Below, in pieces: positions 27,189 through 35,998 of a stretch of 64,000 nt of DNA; the stretch's first letter is position 1, and each line of letters starts with the position of its first letter. Source of the DNA: Hyphomonadaceae bacterium UBA7672 (GTDB lineage Bacteria; Pseudomonadota; Alphaproteobacteria; Caulobacterales; Hyphomonadaceae); assembly GCA_002483135.1 (NCBI GenBank), contig DLHI01000015.1, positions 94,429 to 158,428 on the forward strand, given 5' to 3'. Made by a program: the position numbers and the translations under genes. Under the pieces are notes generated by a model, which worked only from the letters and a program-made list of their open reading frames with translations, ran no database searches and had not been told where the DNA came from.

Positions 27189-27507
27189 GGACTCTCTCCT
27201 CTGATGCACGACCATCTAGCCTCTTTTTGCCCGGCGCCAAAATCCTGCCCGATTTCTGCGGCAGACAGTCACGCATGGGGGCCGACAATCCCCATTCTTC
27301 AGACGGAGCTACAGCAGCCAATGCGGCGACTGAATCCAATCAGTTTGCCCCTGAACCCAGGGGCCGGTCGGCGCCCCGTGCATTGGCTCGGACGCGTCTG
27401 ACCTCACGAACCTGAACCGGCGCTTGCCCGCATGATGCGGGGTGCGTCCCTGCCTGCCCTGCACCAACCAGCGGGATCGCGGGCGCGTATCGAGAGGAGA
27501 CGCGACC
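27189..27507. other. Intergenic region between divergent genes
   Basis: About 320 bp between the Gmad2 lipoprotein gene and the possible PcfJ-like gene. It should carry both promoters, but I find no confident -35/-10 pair. A GAGAGGAGACG Shine-Dalgarno lies just before the ATG at 27508. No RNA gene or repeat is evident. Confidence 0.5.
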
Positions 27508-28557
27508 ATGGTCGCGCAATTCATCCAGCGTGCGCCCCAGCGGTCGCACACGGCGACGCCCCTTTTGGCGTTCATCGCCGGCGACTTCGCCGATGCGATC
27601 GCCCGTGTCTGGGCGGCGCCGCACGGCGATTTCTTCGCCCTGCCGGCCGCGCGCCGTCACGCGGCGGCTCTTCTCGTCTCGGGCCGCGCCACGCGCGAGC
27701 TGTCTCCCTCCGAGCTGCGCCGTCTCGTCGAGTTCCAACGCGACGCGCACGTCGCCGAAGCCATCGCCGGCGCCAACGCCACCGGCGTGATGCGCGCCCT
27801 CTCCAAGGCGGGCGAACAGCTCTGGCGCATCACGGACTACGCCACTTTCCTCGAGCTTCTCGCCGAGCCCATGGCGAACGAGGTGCTGCGCCATCTGGAC
27901 GAGGTGCGTCCCGCATCTTTCGCTCCGATCGCCGCGCTGCCGCCTGCCCTGCGCATGGCGCCGGTCGTACGCGTCATTCCGTCGGCGCATGCAGCCTACG
28001 ATCTTGCGCGCGCCTTCCGCATCGCGATCCGCATGCGTACGCCCGACGCGACCACGCGCATCGCCCGCCGTTGGGGCTCGGGCGGAACCGTGACGGACGT
28101 GTTCCGCCGCGCGCAGGAAGACCTGACGCCCGACGCCTTCCGTCCAGGCGATGCGGCGCCGGCCCTTCCCGCTCCGTTCCTGCGCGTCACCACGCGCAAG
28201 CAGCTGGAAACGATGGCGCTCGAATTCCGCAACTGTCTCGCCGATCATGCGCAGCGCATCGCGGAAGGTCGGATGGCTGTCTATGTCTGGCGCGACGAAG
28301 TCCCGGCCGCCATCGCGCTCAACTGGGATGTCGCAGGCTGGCGCCTGTCGGAGGCGAAGGCGGCCCACAACGCCGATCTCGCGGAAGCACGCCTGCACGA
28401 GCTTGTGCGTATCCTCGATGCCGTGGGCGTTCGCACGGGTCCATCGGTTCAGGCCCTGGCCTCCCGTCTCGACGACTGGGCCAACGGCACGAACTACAAC
28501 CACCCGCTCGGCCTCGGCTTCATCGAGCAGCTGGCGCTGGGCGATATCTGGAGCTGA
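27508..28557 (+). CDS. Protein of unknown function, possibly PcfJ-like
   Basis: A 349-residue cytoplasmic protein without signal or membrane segments. I do not recognise it firmly. The C-terminal third has RKQLETMALEFRNCLADH, then AVYVWRDEVPAAIALNW, W-R-L-SEAKAAHNADL. This order (an N-C-L/V box, a strand carrying x-V-Y-x-W, and a late N) resembles the PcfJ-like family found on mobile elements and next to DNA-processing genes. The N-terminal two-thirds are helical and rich in Ala, Arg and Leu. Start at ATG 27508, supported by an AGGAG-type ribosome site; an in-frame ATG at 27442 is less likely. It is followed by a strong hairpin. Confidence 0.6.
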   Translation: MVAQFIQRAPQRSHTATPLLAFIAGDFADAIARVWAAPHGDFFALPAARRHAAALLVSGRATRELSPSELRRLVEFQRDAHVAEAIAGANATGVMRALSKAGEQLWRITDYATFLELLAEPMANEVLRHLDEVRPASFAPIAALPPALRMAPVVRVIPSAHAAYDLARAFRIAIRMRTPDATTRIARRWGSGGTVTDVFRRAQEDLTPDAFRPGDAAPALPAPFLRVTTRKQLETMALEFRNCLADHAQRIAEGRMAVYVWRDEVPAAIALNWDVAGWRLSEAKAAHNADLAEARLHELVRILDAVGVRTGPSVQALASRLDDWANGTNYNHPLGLGFIEQLALGDIWS

Positions 28558-28560
28558 AAC

Positions 28561-28584
28561 GGGGCGGCGGCTCGCCGTCGCCCC
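28561..28584. terminator. Bidirectional hairpin between convergent genes
   Basis: A near-perfect 10-bp GC stem (GGGGCGGCGG / CCGTCGCCCC, four-base loop) fills the gap between two convergent genes. There is no U-tract, so termination is likely but unproven. Confidence 0.55.
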
Positions 28585-30374
28585 TAAAGCCTGATCTTGC
28601 CGCTCACAATATCACGGTGAACATCCAGCGTGATCGGCCGATAGGTGCCCGCGTCATTGTCCGCCACGAACAGCGCATCGCTCGTGTTCATCGGATCAAA
28701 ACCATCCTTCACGAGATCGACTTTGCGATACTTCATCGTGCCCGTCGTCTCCGCCTCCGCCTGGAAGCGCACGAAGATCGGCCGTGCATAGGCAGGAAGA
28801 TGCAACGCCATGTGCGCATGCAGCGCCTTGAGATCGACGCCGTCCTTCGGAGAGATCGCGGCCATGCCGGCGCGTCCATCCTGTCCCGGCACGCTCACGC
28901 CATAGACAATCGCGTGCGTGACGCCCGGCAGTGACGAGATCGCGATTTCCACCTCGCTCGTTGAAACGTTCTCACCCTTCCAGCGGAACGTGTCGCCGAT
29001 ACGGTCGACGAAATAGACATAGCCATCCGCATCCATCTTCATCAGGTCGCCGGTGCGGAACCACTTGTCACCCTTCACGAACACGTCGGTCAGGATCTTC
29101 TTCTTCGACTGCTTCTCGTCATTGTAGCCGTCAAAGCGCTGGCGCGGCTCATGCGTGATCGGCCCGACCGCCTCGCCCACCTCGTCTGGCGCCGCTTCCA
29201 TGCATAGCCCATCAGGCCCGCGGATCGGCTCCTCCGTCTCGACATCGAAGCGCACGATCCGCGCCGGCAATCGCGAGCGCAGCAGTCGCGGAATGCGCCC
29301 CACAGCGCCGATCTTCCCGTCGAGATTGAAGAAATTCACATTGCCTTCGGTCGACCCGTAGAACTCCACCAGCCGCTTGATCCCCGTCCGCTCAACGAAC
29401 TGCTCCCACACATCCGCCCGCAGGCCATTGCCGAAGCCCTTGGTGATCTTGTGGCTCTTCTCCAGCGCGCTGGGCGGCTGGTTCATCAGATAGCGGCCAA
29501 GCTCGCCGATATAGACCAGCATGGTGGCGTGATTGTCGATCGCCTCCTGCCAGAAGTGCGAAGCTGAAAACTTCCGGCGCAGGATGATGCACGCCCCTGC
29601 ATTCAGCGCCGTTCCGACGCCGCACATCCCACCCGTGGCATGATAGAGCGGCAGCGTCAGCAGGATGCGCTCATTGTGCCCCGCCTCGGTCGCATCCTTG
29701 AACACGCGCATCAGCCCCCGCGCCCGCACGCCCGTGATCTTCGCCGCCTTCGGCAACCCTGTCGTCCCCGACGTGTAGATGTAGAGCGCAACCTCGCCGC
29801 CCTTCATCCCCGCGCGAGCCGACTTCTCGATCCGCCCTGGCGCCGCCTGGTTCACGGCATCGTCGATCCGCGTCAACCCATCGACAGCCCCGCCCAGCAC
29901 GAAAACGCCCAGCGGCAGCTTCACCTGCCCCTTCGCCGACGCATAGTTCGCGGCCAACTCCGGGTTCATCACGATGGCCTTGCAGTCCACCACGTTGATG
30001 CAGTGCGCGAGCCCCGCGCCCGAGAGGTTGTAGTTGATCAGGGCGGTCTTAACCGCGATCTTCGCCATGCCCGTCCAGAAGGCGATATAGTCCGGCCGGT
30101 TCTCCATGAAGAGCGCAACCGTGTCACCCGCCTTAAGGCCGACGCTCAGGCCCCAATGGGCAAATCGGTTCGCACGCGCCTCGAAGTCGGCATAGGTGAT
30201 CTCCTGCCCCTCGAACGAGATGAAGGTCCGATCGGAATGATCATCGACCGCATCCTCGATAGCGTCCGCCAGCGTGTATTCCGCATCGGGATCGAACTTC
30301 CCGATCGCACCGATGATCCGGCGAAATCCGTTGATGTAGATCCAGTCGCTCTTGAGGCCGTCGAGAAGGTTCAT
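28584..30374 (-). CDS. Long-chain acyl-CoA synthetase (FadD6/FATP type)
   Basis: A 596-residue member of the ANL superfamily closest to the very-long-chain acyl-CoA synthetase/FATP type. The AMP-binding motif is YIYTSGTTGLPKAAKI, followed by YGSTEGNVNFFN and a C-terminal GDKWFRTGDLMKMDADGYVYF with DRIGDTFRWKGENVST. It ligates long-chain fatty acids to CoA using ATP. The N-terminus (MNLLDGLKSDWIYINGFRR) is amphipathic and may contact membrane. The start at 30374 is preferred over an upstream in-frame ATG at 30422. No other fatty-acid genes are adjacent. Confidence 0.9.
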   Translation of the reverse strand: MNLLDGLKSDWIYINGFRRIIGAIGKFDPDAEYTLADAIEDAVDDHSDRTFISFEGQEITYADFEARANRFAHWGLSVGLKAGDTVALFMENRPDYIAFWTGMAKIAVKTALINYNLSGAGLAHCINVVDCKAIVMNPELAANYASAKGQVKLPLGVFVLGGAVDGLTRIDDAVNQAAPGRIEKSARAGMKGGEVALYIYTSGTTGLPKAAKITGVRARGLMRVFKDATEAGHNERILLTLPLYHATGGMCGVGTALNAGACIILRRKFSASHFWQEAIDNHATMLVYIGELGRYLMNQPPSALEKSHKITKGFGNGLRADVWEQFVERTGIKRLVEFYGSTEGNVNFFNLDGKIGAVGRIPRLLRSRLPARIVRFDVETEEPIRGPDGLCMEAAPDEVGEAVGPITHEPRQRFDGYNDEKQSKKKILTDVFVKGDKWFRTGDLMKMDADGYVYFVDRIGDTFRWKGENVSTSEVEIAISSLPGVTHAIVYGVSVPGQDGRAGMAAISPKDGVDLKALHAHMALHLPAYARPIFVRFQAEAETTGTMKYRKVDLVKDGFDPMNTSDALFVADNDAGTYRPITLDVHRDIVSGKIRL

Positions 30375-30596
30375 GGCGGGCCCGGTACGGAGTGCAGGAA
30401 GATACAGGCTACCAGCCTGCAATTAAGGGCACGTTGATAGTTGGGCGCCCTTGCGACTGAGATGTGACTGATCGCCTGCAGCGCAAGACGCACCCGCGCG
30501 GAATTGCTCTTCGCGCACGCAGCAACGCGCCACAGGTTTGTCGAACGCTCGCAAGCGCTCTAGCTTCCGGCGACAGTCACATCCCGGGAACTCCAC

Positions 30597-31175
30597 ATGC
30601 GCCTCGCTCTCCTCGCCCCGACGCTCCTTGCCGCGATCCTGTCTGCCACCGCCTGCGCGCAGACGCCCGAACCCGCCTCTCCCACGCTCCCGCCCAACAA
30701 CAGCCCGGTCCAGATGAATCGCGATGGCCCCGCCACGCGCAGCCCGGTGCGCAACGTCTCGCCCATCCCCGGCGAGGAAATCACCACAATCCGCTACTGG
30801 AAGATCAAGAAGGGGACCTACCCGCAATTCCTCAAGGCCTCGCAGGATGGCGTCTGGCCGTACTTCGAAAAGATCGGCGCGCGCATCGTCGGCATGTGGG
30901 TTGTCGTGCCCCCGCCCGGCGGCAAGGAAGCCTCGCCAGACTATGACGAAGTCTATCTCACCACGCGCTACGCCAGCGTCGACCACTGGGCCGCCACACG
31001 CGACGCTGCCGCCATGGGGGGCGACGGGCCGGACTACGCCAAGCTGCAGGAAGCGCTGGCGATCCGCCAGTCGCTGACCATCGAGACGAAGGTGACGTTC
31101 ATGCAGGGCGTCGTCGGCCCGCTCCCGCCCGTATTCATGCCCGGCACGGGCGAGAAATTCGTCCCGGCGCCGTGA
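30597..31175 (+). CDS. Exported NIPSNAP-like/dimeric alpha-beta barrel protein
   Basis: A 192-residue exported protein with a signal peptide and a possible lipobox (SATAC). The body has a strand-helix pattern typical of NIPSNAP/EthD-like dimeric alpha-beta barrels: TTIRYWKIKKGTYPQFLKAS, then a helix, RIVGMWVVVPP, DEVYLTTRYAS and HWAATRD. The match is structural in style rather than to a named motif, so the family call is tentative. The C-terminal tail is proline-rich. It stands convergent with the cupin gene. Confidence 0.68.
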   Translation: MRLALLAPTLLAAILSATACAQTPEPASPTLPPNNSPVQMNRDGPATRSPVRNVSPIPGEEITTIRYWKIKKGTYPQFLKASQDGVWPYFEKIGARIVGMWVVVPPPGGKEASPDYDEVYLTTRYASVDHWAATRDAAAMGGDGPDYAKLQEALAIRQSLTIETKVTFMQGVVGPLPPVFMPGTGEKFVPAP

Positions 31176-31179
31176 CCGA

Positions 31180-31641
31180 TCAGCGCGCGCAGCTTTCCGG
31201 CTTGATCTCGACGCGCGTGAATTTCACGCCCACGGGCCCGATATTTGTGATGGCGTGCGGCCCCTCCGGTCCGCTCCACACGGCGCGCGTGCCAGCCGAT
31301 GGCTCCACCTCGTTCTCGCGCACCTTTATGAACTCGCCATTCATCCAGCGGTATTCGGTGTAGAGAAACCTGGCGCCGCCCTCTCCACCCGTCTCGCCAT
31401 AGATCACGCTGGGCAGAGCATGGATATGTACCGGCTCGCTCGCCCCCGGCGGCAGCCGGATCTCCAGCACGCGCACATGCTCATCCTCGAACATCACGCG
31501 ATGCGAATACGGCGCGGCGGCCACCGCATCATGCGGATGGCTCGCCGGGTCGCAGAAATTCGGATCAGGCGGCAGATGCTGCTGGGCGCTCGCGCTACCC
31601 GCCAGACCGCAGACTAGCAACAGCGCAACAATCGCCCTCAT
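31180..31641 (-). CDS. Secreted cupin-like protein
   Basis: A 153-residue protein with a signal peptide (MRAIVALLLVCGLAGSASAQ). A single beta-barrel follows, with EPVHIHALPSVIYGE resembling cupin motif 1 (two His, later Glu) and AVWSGPEGPHAITNIG resembling motif 2. It is likely a periplasmic small-molecule or metal-binding cupin; no substrate can be named. The start at 31641 begins the signal peptide; an ATG four codons earlier is possible. It lies 21 bp after a small lipoprotein gene on the same strand. Confidence 0.72.
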   Translation of the reverse strand: MRAIVALLLVCGLAGSASAQQHLPPDPNFCDPASHPHDAVAAAPYSHRVMFEDEHVRVLEIRLPPGASEPVHIHALPSVIYGETGGEGGARFLYTEYRWMNGEFIKVRENEVEPSAGTRAVWSGPEGPHAITNIGPVGVKFTRVEIKPESCAR

Positions 31642-31662
31642 AAACCTCTCCACGTCCGACTG

Positions 31663-32004
31663 TCAGGGCCCCACGATGGTGAAGCCCGGCACGGCCCGCG
31701 TTTCCACATGCCCGCCATGATACATATCCATGAAGATCAACGTCTCCGCGGGCGCGCTTCCCGGGCAAGTCACCTGATAACCATCGATGATGTCGCCGTC
31801 GGGACCATCGCCGAAACTGCCGACCCTAGTGTAGACTGGCGGCGCCGCATCCTCGCAGCGCAGGCGGCTGAGGTAAGCGCGCTGACCGGGAGGCATCTCC
31901 GCCTTCACCGGATTCTCCCTCGACCCGAGCGGCGTTCCCGCGTCTTTGACCGTGGCGCACGCGGACGCCACCAATACAGCCAACAGAATTCCGGCCGGTT
32001 TCAT
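31663..32004 (-). CDS. Small lipoprotein of unknown function
   Basis: A 113-residue predicted lipoprotein with signal sequence MKPAGILLAVLVASAC. The mature part has two cysteines (RLRCEDAAPPVY, QVTCPGSAP) that could pair, and an IFMDMYHGGHVE segment. Its pattern resembles other short alphaproteobacterial lipoproteins, with no known role. I chose the ATG at 32004 because the frame upstream has no signal-like features. It probably shares a transcript with the cupin gene. Confidence 0.65.
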   Translation of the reverse strand: MKPAGILLAVLVASACATVKDAGTPLGSRENPVKAEMPPGQRAYLSRLRCEDAAPPVYTRVGSFGDGPDGDIIDGYQVTCPGSAPAETLIFMDMYHGGHVETRAVPGFTIVGP

Positions 32005-32116
32005 CACGCAGTCCCCTTGCTGATCACCAAGTATCACCACGCCCCATCCGGCGCGGCAATGCCTTCCCGCTTGACCTCGCACGCGCGCCATGGATTAGCG
32101 ACAGAAGGAGTCCGTT

Positions 32117-32656
32117 ATGACCGAGCCGTCCTTCCGCTATGCGCGCCGCGCCGATGCGCCCGCCCTGGTCGAACTGATCGAGCGCGCCTATCGCAGCCCC
32201 GAGACGGAAGGCAGCTGGGCCTCCGAAGCGCATCTTCTAAAGGGCCCGCGCACCAGCATCGACGAGGTGCTGGACCTCATCGCGCGTGAAGACTCCCGCT
32301 TCCTGGTCGCGGAGCGGGACGGAGCCATCGTCGGCTGCTGCCTGCTGCAGGGGCTCAGCCAACCCGGCGAGCCGAACAATGCCGCCTACTTCGGCATGTT
32401 CGCTCTCGACCCCCGCGCGCAGGGCGGCGGCATGGGCAAGGTAATCATCGCCGAGGCCGAGCGCCGCATCCAGGATCTTTGGGGCGCAAACGAAATGGTG
32501 ATGACCGTCATCAACATTCGTACCGAACTCATCGGCTGGTATGAGCGCCGCGGCTATCACCTCACCGGCGCCGCGCTGCCCTTCCCCTTCAGCGAAACCT
32601 CCGGCGAAACCACGCGCGATTTCCACCTCGTCGAGATGCGCAAGCGCGTTGGATGA
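32117..32656 (+). CDS. GNAT family N-acetyltransferase
   Basis: A 179-residue GNAT acetyltransferase. The acetyl-CoA binding motif A appears as MFALDPRAQGGGMGKVIIAEAE (pattern Q/R-x-x-G-x-G/A, with G-x-G-M-G). The late YERRGYHLTG segment is motif B. Substrate unknown. A good AGGAG ribosome site lies 8-9 bp before the ATG. The stop overlaps the DUF1697 gene start by 4 bp, so they are coupled. Confidence 0.88.
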   Translation: MTEPSFRYARRADAPALVELIERAYRSPETEGSWASEAHLLKGPRTSIDEVLDLIAREDSRFLVAERDGAIVGCCLLQGLSQPGEPNNAAYFGMFALDPRAQGGGMGKVIIAEAERRIQDLWGANEMVMTVINIRTELIGWYERRGYHLTGAALPFPFSETSGETTRDFHLVEMRKRVG

Positions 32657-33195
32657 CCCGCTACGTCGCCCTTCTCCGCGCCGTGAATGTCGGCGGCCGC
32701 AAGGTCACGATGAAGGAACTGCGCGAGATGGCGGAGAAGCTGGGCTTTGCCAACGCGCAAACCCTGCTCGCCAGCGGCAACCTGGTGTTTGAGACGAAGA
32801 AGACCGCGCCTGCAAAACTCGAAGCTTCGCTCGAAGCCGCCATCGAGAAGACCTTCGGTCTCTTCTCCGACGTGATGGTCCGCGATCCCGCCGAATGGCG
32901 CGCCATCGTCGGCGCCAACCCCTTCCCGAAGAAAGCGAAAGACGATCCCGCACATCTTGTCGTCGCCGTCGGAAAGGCGGGCCCGGACACAAAGGCGTTC
33001 TCCGCATGGCTCGAAGCCTTCCGCGCGAAGTATGACAAGGGTGAGCAGGTGAAGGTGATAGGCCGCGACATCTTCATCGACTATGGCGACAGCATCGGTC
33101 AGTCAAAACTACTGATCCCGAAAAAGCTGTTCACCGGCACCGCCCGCAACTGGAACACCACGCTCAAGATCGCTGAAATGCTGGAAGGCAATTGA
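32653..33195 (+). CDS. DUF1697 domain protein
   Basis: A 180-residue protein matching DUF1697 over its whole length. It opens with RYVALLRAVNVGG, then MKELREMAEKLGF, LLASGNLVFE, VMVRDPAEWRAIVGANPF and ends ARNWNTTLKIAEML. The family is widespread in bacteria without a known activity. Its ATG overlaps the GNAT stop (ATGA). The next gene starts 49 bp downstream. Confidence 0.92.
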   Translation: MTRYVALLRAVNVGGRKVTMKELREMAEKLGFANAQTLLASGNLVFETKKTAPAKLEASLEAAIEKTFGLFSDVMVRDPAEWRAIVGANPFPKKAKDDPAHLVVAVGKAGPDTKAFSAWLEAFRAKYDKGEQVKVIGRDIFIDYGDSIGQSKLLIPKKLFTGTARNWNTTLKIAEMLEGN

Positions 33196-33244
33196 TCGAC
33201 TTTCCATCCTGCGAATGGCAAAGTCCGCCTCGCCGGGAGGACGC

Positions 33245-34273
33245 ATGATCATCGAAACCATCGAAGTTGGCGGCTGCCGGTCCTACATCCTCGGCTGCAC
33301 CGATACGCATGTCGGCGCCGTCATCGATCCCGAGATCAGCGCGCTTGAGCGCTATCGCGGTCTCGCCTCGAAACACGGCCTCTCGCTGCGCTACGCCATC
33401 GACACGCACACCCACGCCGACCACTTCACCGCCTCGCGCGAGATCGCCCGCGCGGTTGGCGCACAGGTCGTGATGAGCCATCTCAGCCCCGCCCCCTATG
33501 TCGACCTGCGCCTCGACGACGGCGACATGCTGGCGCTCGGCGCACTGCGCCTGCAGGCCATCGCAACGCCCGGCCATACGGCGGACTCAACCTCTCTCCT
33601 GGTGCGCGATCATGTCTTCACGGGCGATGCGCTGCTCATCGGCGGCACCGGCCGCACCGACCTTCCCACCGGCGATCCGGAGCAACTCTACGACAGCCTG
33701 TTCTCGCGCCTGCTGAAGCTCGACCCCGCGACCCACATCCACCCCGCTCACGAATACAAGGGCCGCGCCGGCTCCACGATTGGCGAGGAGATCGCGACCA
33801 ATCCGCGCCTGCAGAAGTCGGATCGTGCTGAATTCGTCGCCATGATGCGCGCGCTCAATATCAACGCCCCGACCCACCTGACGGAAGCGCTTCGCGTCAA
33901 CATGACCGGCAAGAAGTCAGTCGCCCAGCTCCTGTCGGAAGCCTCCGGCGCCGTCCCGTTCATGTCTATGGACGAACTCTCGAAACGCATCACGAAACGC
34001 CAGAACGATCTCGTCATCGTCGATGTGCGCGAGAAGGACCTTTTCGACGCCGGCCACCTTCCCGGCGCCATCCACCTGCCGCGCGGCCAGCTCGAACTGC
34101 GCGTCAACGAAGCCTTCCCCGACCCCACCGTCCGCATCGTCACCGTCTGCGAGTTCGGCAAGATCTCCACCCTCGCCGCCGCCACCCTGCGCTCCCTCGG
34201 CTTCGTCCACGCCGCCGCAATGGACGGCGGCATGAAAGCCTGGCGCGAGGCGGGGCTGGCCGTAGAGGCCTGA
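33245..34273 (+). CDS. MBL-fold / rhodanese fusion, persulfide dioxygenase-like
   Basis: A 342-residue two-domain protein. Residues 1-235 form a metallo-beta-lactamase fold of the ETHE1/glyoxalase II type, with THTHADHFTAS metal motif, TPGHT, GDALLIGGTGRTDLP and HPAHEYKG. Residues 245-342 form a rhodanese domain with active-site loop CEFGKIS. ETHE1-type enzymes oxidise glutathione persulfide to sulfite, and the fused rhodanese can move sulfane sulfur. Start at 33245, just after a GGGAGG Shine-Dalgarno; the frame runs ten codons further up without support. It may detoxify sulfide, and its sulfite product could feed the sulfite reductase operon elsewhere in the window. Confidence 0.87.
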   Translation: MIIETIEVGGCRSYILGCTDTHVGAVIDPEISALERYRGLASKHGLSLRYAIDTHTHADHFTASREIARAVGAQVVMSHLSPAPYVDLRLDDGDMLALGALRLQAIATPGHTADSTSLLVRDHVFTGDALLIGGTGRTDLPTGDPEQLYDSLFSRLLKLDPATHIHPAHEYKGRAGSTIGEEIATNPRLQKSDRAEFVAMMRALNINAPTHLTEALRVNMTGKKSVAQLLSEASGAVPFMSMDELSKRITKRQNDLVIVDVREKDLFDAGHLPGAIHLPRGQLELRVNEAFPDPTVRIVTVCEFGKISTLAAATLRSLGFVHAAAMDGGMKAWREAGLAVEA

Positions 34274-34276
34274 TCG

Positions 34277-35122
34277 CTATTTCGGCTCAGCAGAATTTGC
34301 GAACACCACGCGCAGCCCATCCAGGGCAGCGCGGTGGTAGATCGTGGAATGCTCTTCATCGTCCATGACGGCGTAGGTGAAGCGTACACCCGGCAACGCC
34401 GCCGACTTGATCGCCTGCGAGACGATCGTCTGCCCCAGCCGCATCGCGGGTTCGCCCTTGGCCACTGCCAGATAGACCTCGCGCTCGCGAGCCGCCTGCG
34501 CCGCCAGCAGCGCCCGCGCCTCGGTCGCCAGCGCGCCCATGTCCCACCACAGGCTCGGATCAACGGCCACATACCCGTCAAACAATTCCGGCCGCCGCAG
34601 GAAAGTCTCCACCACGAATAACCCCGCCAGCGACTCCCCCATCACCGCGTCATAGCCATCCGTGCGATAGCGCTGCTCCACCCACGGCTTCACCTCATCC
34701 GCGATGAACGCCCGAAACTTCGCGCTCTCGCCATGCGTCGGATAGTCGACCCGCAGGCTCGCGTCCTTCGTCGCCGGAAAGGTCAGTTCGCGCCGCCGGT
34801 CCACCGTCTCGATCCCGACCACGATCATCTCGCGGAAGCTTCCGCTGATCGTCGCGTGCTGCGACAGCCCTGCTATGTGGATAAAGTCCTGCTCCACCCC
34901 GCCATCGATCAGGTACAGCACCGGATAGGCCTGGCCGCTCGCGTCATATCCCGGCGGCAGATAGACATTGATCCGCCGCGCCTCGCCCAGCGCCGTCGAC
35001 TGGAGCGTGTAACCACGCCCCAGCACAATCGCCTCGCCCGCCGCCCCTGCGTCATCAGCCGGCCTGCTCATCTGGCACGCGCCCATCCCCAGCAGGGCCG
35101 CTGCGATCAGGACTATCTTCAT
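34277..35122 (-). CDS. Lipoprotein alpha/beta hydrolase, esterase D/IroE-like
   Basis: A 281-residue hydrolase with a signal and a lipobox-like Cys (LLGMGAC). The fold is that of the putative-esterase family (IroE/BES1-like): INVYLPPGYDASGQAYPVLYLIDGG, the nucleophile in MGESLAGLF, DPSLWW and a late His in DEEHSTIYH. Enzymes of this family hydrolyse esters such as siderophore trilactones or acyl-glycerols; the substrate here is not evident. Start chosen at 35122, where the signal begins. Convergent with the MBL-rhodanese gene. Confidence 0.82.
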   Translation of the reverse strand: MKIVLIAAALLGMGACQMSRPADDAGAAGEAIVLGRGYTLQSTALGEARRINVYLPPGYDASGQAYPVLYLIDGGVEQDFIHIAGLSQHATISGSFREMIVVGIETVDRRRELTFPATKDASLRVDYPTHGESAKFRAFIADEVKPWVEQRYRTDGYDAVMGESLAGLFVVETFLRRPELFDGYVAVDPSLWWDMGALATEARALLAAQAAREREVYLAVAKGEPAMRLGQTIVSQAIKSAALPGVRFTYAVMDDEEHSTIYHRAALDGLRVVFANSAEPK

Positions 35123-35236
35123 GCGCTCAACTCCACATGTCGCCGCCTGCCTGCCAGACGCGCACGTAAAGCGCCAGCCGCTTCCTCCAGCCCCTTCCAA
35201 GTTTGCCGCCAGCGCCGAAGCAGCTAGTGTCAGCGC

Positions 35237-35998
35237 ATGAACCCAACACAGAAACTGAACATAGCGCGCCGCTTCAATGGCCCGCATGATTCCGGAAATG
35301 GCGGCTATTCCGCCGGCCTGGTCGCGCAGATGATTCCGGGCGCCAACGCCGTCGAAGTCACACTGCGCGCGGCCATCCCGCTCGAGACAGACCTAAGCGT
35401 GCGTACGAACGGCGAGGCCATCGAGATCGTCTCGCATGACGAACCGCCAACGCTCATCATCTCCGCGCGGGCCACACAGCTTGCACGGCCAGAGGCCCGC
35501 TCTCCCGGCCTCGAAGCCGCCCGCGTCGCCGCGCAGACCTATCGCGGCGCGGAGGATCACGTCCTGCCGCATTGCTTCGTTTGCGGCCCGGCGCGCCCCG
35601 TCGGCGATGGCCTGCGTATTTTCACCGACTGGCTCAAGGATCCAGCCGGCGTGGAAAACCCCAACCTCTTCCCCATCGTCGCCGCGCCCTGGCAACCAAC
35701 GCCCGACCTCGCCGACCACGCTGGCCTAATCGCACCTGAATTCATGTGGGCCGCGCTGGATTGCCCCGGCGCCTTCGCCATCGATGCCGAACCGATCCTG
35801 CTCGGCCGCATGTCGGCGCGCATCCTCGCGCGCCCATCGACAGACGCGCCCATCGTCGTCATCGCCTGGCGCAAGGGTCAGGACCGCCGCAAACACTTCG
35901 CCGGCTCCGCCCTGTTCACCGAATCCGGCGACATGCTGGCCTTCTCCGAACAGACCTGGATCCAGATCGACGCGCACGCCCCGCCGAAGGAACTCTAG
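35237..35998 (+). CDS. Thioesterase-like (hotdog) protein
   Basis: A 253-residue cytoplasmic protein. Its layout resembles double-hotdog acyl-CoA thioesterase-like proteins: FNGPHDSGNGGYSAGLVA near the start, a CFVCGPARPVGDGLRIF motif in the middle, then APEFMWAALDCPGAFA and a final barrel-like section (LGRMSARIL and GSALFTESGDMLAFSEQTWI). No substrate is known. The ATG at 35237 leaves about 115 bp to the divergent hydrolase gene. It ends with a 4-bp stop overlap against a convergent membrane gene. Confidence 0.72.
   Translation: MNPTQKLNIARRFNGPHDSGNGGYSAGLVAQMIPGANAVEVTLRAAIPLETDLSVRTNGEAIEIVSHDEPPTLIISARATQLARPEARSPGLEAARVAAQTYRGAEDHVLPHCFVCGPARPVGDGLRIFTDWLKDPAGVENPNLFPIVAAPWQPTPDLADHAGLIAPEFMWAALDCPGAFAIDAEPILLGRMSARILARPSTDAPIVVIAWRKGQDRRKHFAGSALFTESGDMLAFSEQTWIQIDAHAPPKEL

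Noticed and set aside
34874..34884. Single TGTGGATAA DnaA-box-like sequence as evidence for an origin
   Set aside because: It is isolated, lies inside the esterase gene and is far from the composition switch; one box is expected by chance.
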